From CALNBC01 sp050945915 (GTDB lineage: Bacteria; Bacillota; Clostridia; Christensenellales; CALWSW01), in NCBI GenBank assembly GCA_050945915.1, contig JBMNTV010000069.1:1-8692 (forward strand): 8,692 bases of DNA, given 5' to 3'. Positions 7,774 to 8,692 of this stretch are shown in pieces (the stretch's first letter is position 1; each line of letters starts with the position of its first letter). A program made the position numbers and the translations under genes. Below the pieces are notes generated by a model. That model searched no databases. It had not been told where the DNA came from and saw only the letters and a list, made by a program, of their open reading frames with translations.

Positions 7774-8046
7774 TTATACTGCCTTGACCACCGCATCATA
7801 CCCTCCGTTCGCGGCCAGCGCGACAATGACCGCGTTGACGAGGCACAGCCCCGCGGCGGGCAGATCCAGCGTGCCGGCAATCGCGTTTGCGGCGAGCAGG
7901 ACCAGCAATGCCACCACATAGGAAACCAGCCGCGTCGGAATGGACTTCAGAAAGCTCCATTCTTTCATGAACTGGGTGACCAGCGACGTCGCCAGCACGC
8001 AGCCGGCGTAGGTTCCAAGGGTTGCCCAGGTGAAGAACTCGTTCAT
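7774..8046 (-). CDS. Prophage holin-like membrane protein
   Basis: A 90-residue protein with three predicted membrane segments: about residues 8-27 (LGTYAGCVLATSLVTQ), 41-58 (VSYVVALLVLLAANAIAG) and 64-83 (AAGLCLVNAVIVALAANGG). A short charged loop (KEWSFLKSIPTR) separates the first two. The size, topology and place at the end of the tail/lysis cassette match holins of Firmicute prophages, which permeabilise the membrane at lysis. Its ATG overlaps the stop of the XhlA-like gene by 4 nt (ATGA), and GGAGG lies 9 nt upstream, so the two are co-translated. No endolysin lies between it and the terminator. The holin call rests on topology and context, not on a catalytic motif. Confidence 0.75.
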   Translation of the reverse strand: MNEFFTWATLGTYAGCVLATSLVTQFMKEWSFLKSIPTRLVSYVVALLVLLAANAIAGTLDLPAAGLCLVNAVIVALAANGGYDAVVKAV

Positions 8047-8249
8047 GATGCCTTTCCCTCCTTCATGTAGTTTTTTACGTCTCTTTCCAGCAGAGCCACG
8101 CGCTCCACCACGCGGTTATGCTGCTCGACTTTCTTTTCCAGCTGTTCCAGCCGATAAACCACCAGCTTGTTGTTCGCAAAAATGCCGAGAACGGATCCGA
8201 TTGCCGTTCCCGCCAGGGACAGCAGTGCCACGATTACAGTGTCGGTCAT
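8043..8249 (-). CDS. XhlA-like prophage protein with one TM segment and a coiled coil
   Basis: From ATG 8249 this is 68 residues: an N-terminal membrane segment (about residues 4-25, VIVALLSLAGTAIGSVLGIF) and then a charged heptad-like helix (RLEQLEKKVEQHN to ERDVKNYMK). This is the layout of XhlA/haemolysin-type partners found beside holins in Bacillus and Clostridium prophages, which associate with the membrane and assist lysis. The frame is open to GTG 8261. The ATG is preferred because GGTGA lies 5 nt upstream and because the family begins close to the membrane segment. It starts a few bases after the stop of the preceding small ORF and overlaps the holin by 4 nt. Confidence 0.7.
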   Translation of the reverse strand: MTDTVIVALLSLAGTAIGSVLGIFANNKLVVYRLEQLEKKVEQHNRVVERVALLERDVKNYMKEGKAS

Positions 8250-8254
8250 GCGCT

Positions 8255-8421
8255 TCACCACGCGAACAGGCCCAGCGCCCTGTTCGTCTCCTTCCCGTAG
8301 TTTTTTAGGCTAAGCCTCAGGCGCCCGGAGTTGTAGCCGGAGTTGCTCCGTTCCCGCTGAATCCCGCGATCGACTTTCTGGGTTTTCCCGGGATGCCCGG
8401 GCTTCTTCTTTGGTCCTTCAT
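8255..8421 (-). CDS. Small prophage ORF split across two reading frames
   Basis: ATG 8421 overlaps the stop of the upstream gene (ATGA) and opens 34 codons (ending ATPATTPGA) to TGA at 8317-8319. A second frame, with no start of its own here, is open across the same stretch and ends in NYGKETNRALGLFAW at TGA 8255-8257, six bases before the next gene's ATG. Together they fill the slot exactly as one coupled gene of about 55 residues. The frames are related by -1, and a heptamer G GGA AAA in the correct phase lies at 8389-8383. The cause is either a frameshift mutation that has inactivated the gene or a -1 ribosomal frameshift. The product is unknown: it is basic, with no membrane segment. Confidence 0.35.
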
Positions 8422-8612
8422 TCGCTTTTACCCTCTTCCCGCTCGCTCTCCGGCTGCGGAATGACGACCTTTTCCCCATTCCTCCAGAAGTCCGTTCCGT
8501 CGTAAATGTCCCCGATGGCGACGGGCAGGTCGCCGGTGGGAACGGCTCCAACGTAGCCATCGGAGATGATGATGTTCGTCACAACGCCGTTTTCAATGAT
8601 TGCCGCTCTCAT
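8418..8612 (-). CDS. Small prophage tail-associated protein
   Basis: A 64-residue protein beginning MRAAIIENGVVTNII, with a middle GDIYDGTDFWRNG and an acidic, disordered tail. Short proteins with the pattern 'x-ENGVVxNII...IGDxYDGxxF' are common just downstream of tail-fibre genes in Firmicute and proteobacterial prophages. Their role is probably tail-fibre assembly or structure, though it is not established. An AAGGAGG ribosome binding site ends 5 nt before ATG, and the stop of the glycine-rich gene is 10 nt upstream, so it belongs to the same operon. Confidence 0.75.
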   Translation of the reverse strand: MRAAIIENGVVTNIIISDGYVGAVPTGDLPVAIGDIYDGTDFWRNGEKVVIPQPESEREEGKSE

Positions 8613-8622
8613 GCAGACCTCC

Positions 8623-8692
8623 TTAACCGACGATGGCAGAGCTGTAGTCGCCCCAGGCGATCATGGCGAAGCCCTGTCCGCCGTTGCCGCCG
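8623..8692 (-). CDS. C-terminus of a glycine-rich phage tail-fibre-like protein, 5' part outside window
   Basis: Only the last 22 codons are present, ending GDYSSAIVG before TAA at 8623-8625. The visible part starts GGNGGQGF. A glycine-rich C-terminus directly ahead of a small ENGVVTNI-type protein suggests a tail fibre or receptor-binding protein. So short a stretch cannot prove it. Confidence 0.5.
   Translation of the reverse strand, partial: GGNGGQGFAMIAWGDYSSAIVG

Noticed and set aside
8390..8560. Upstream part of the minus-strand frame that ends at 8255 (from ATG 8560)
   Set aside because: It overlaps the tail-associated gene at 8418-8612 in another frame; only the part below about 8420 looks genuine.

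Overview
The window reads as chromosomal DNA of an anaerobic, moderately GC-rich Firmicute, probably an uncultured gut-type member of the Clostridia. This placement is inferred from three things: the gene families, the strong AGGAGG-type ribosome binding sites, and the style of the prophage genes. Almost everything runs on the minus strand.

From right to left, which is the direction of transcription, the window holds the following. (1) Positions 8692-7774 are the end of a prophage late operon: the 3' end of a glycine-rich tail-fibre-like gene, a small tail-associated protein, a small ORF split over two frames, an XhlA-like one-TM coiled-coil protein and a three-TM holin. The operon closes at a strong hairpin terminator at 7619-7638. 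(2) Positions 7354-7551 on the plus strand encode a small protein with 10 cysteines. It contains a tandem 21-bp duplication whose four differences are all synonymous. (3) Positions 7046-7353 are AT-rich and mostly non-coding, with a likely promoter for the next minus-strand gene. (4) Positions 7045-5468 encode an FMN-binding/FAD-binding flavoprotein of the fumarate-reductase-like superfamily. The FMN domain is complete, but there is no signal peptide and no conventional start codon. It ends at a hairpin terminator (5352-5380). (5) Positions 5193-1 are a glycerol-type catabolic operon. A near-perfect sigma-A promoter (TTGACG-17-TATAAT) and a leader with two direct repeats precede a glycerol-kinase-family gene (glpK). 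Next come a GlpA-like FAD oxidoreductase with an N-terminal BON-like domain and a C-terminal [2Fe-2S] BFD-like domain, a second NAD(P)/FAD oxidoreductase, and a DUF1667 protein that runs off the left edge.

The kinase, two flavoproteins and DUF1667 form a recurring gene set in anaerobic bacteria, in which glycerol is phosphorylated and glycerol 3-phosphate oxidised by a cytoplasmic flavo/iron-sulphur complex. Three points make this copy worth attention. The kinase has lost two of the canonical glycerol-contacting residues. A BON-like domain is fused to the dehydrogenase. The kinase-dehydrogenase junction can form alternative hairpins that look like an attenuator or partial terminator. No CRISPR array, tRNA, rRNA or complete insertion sequence was seen.
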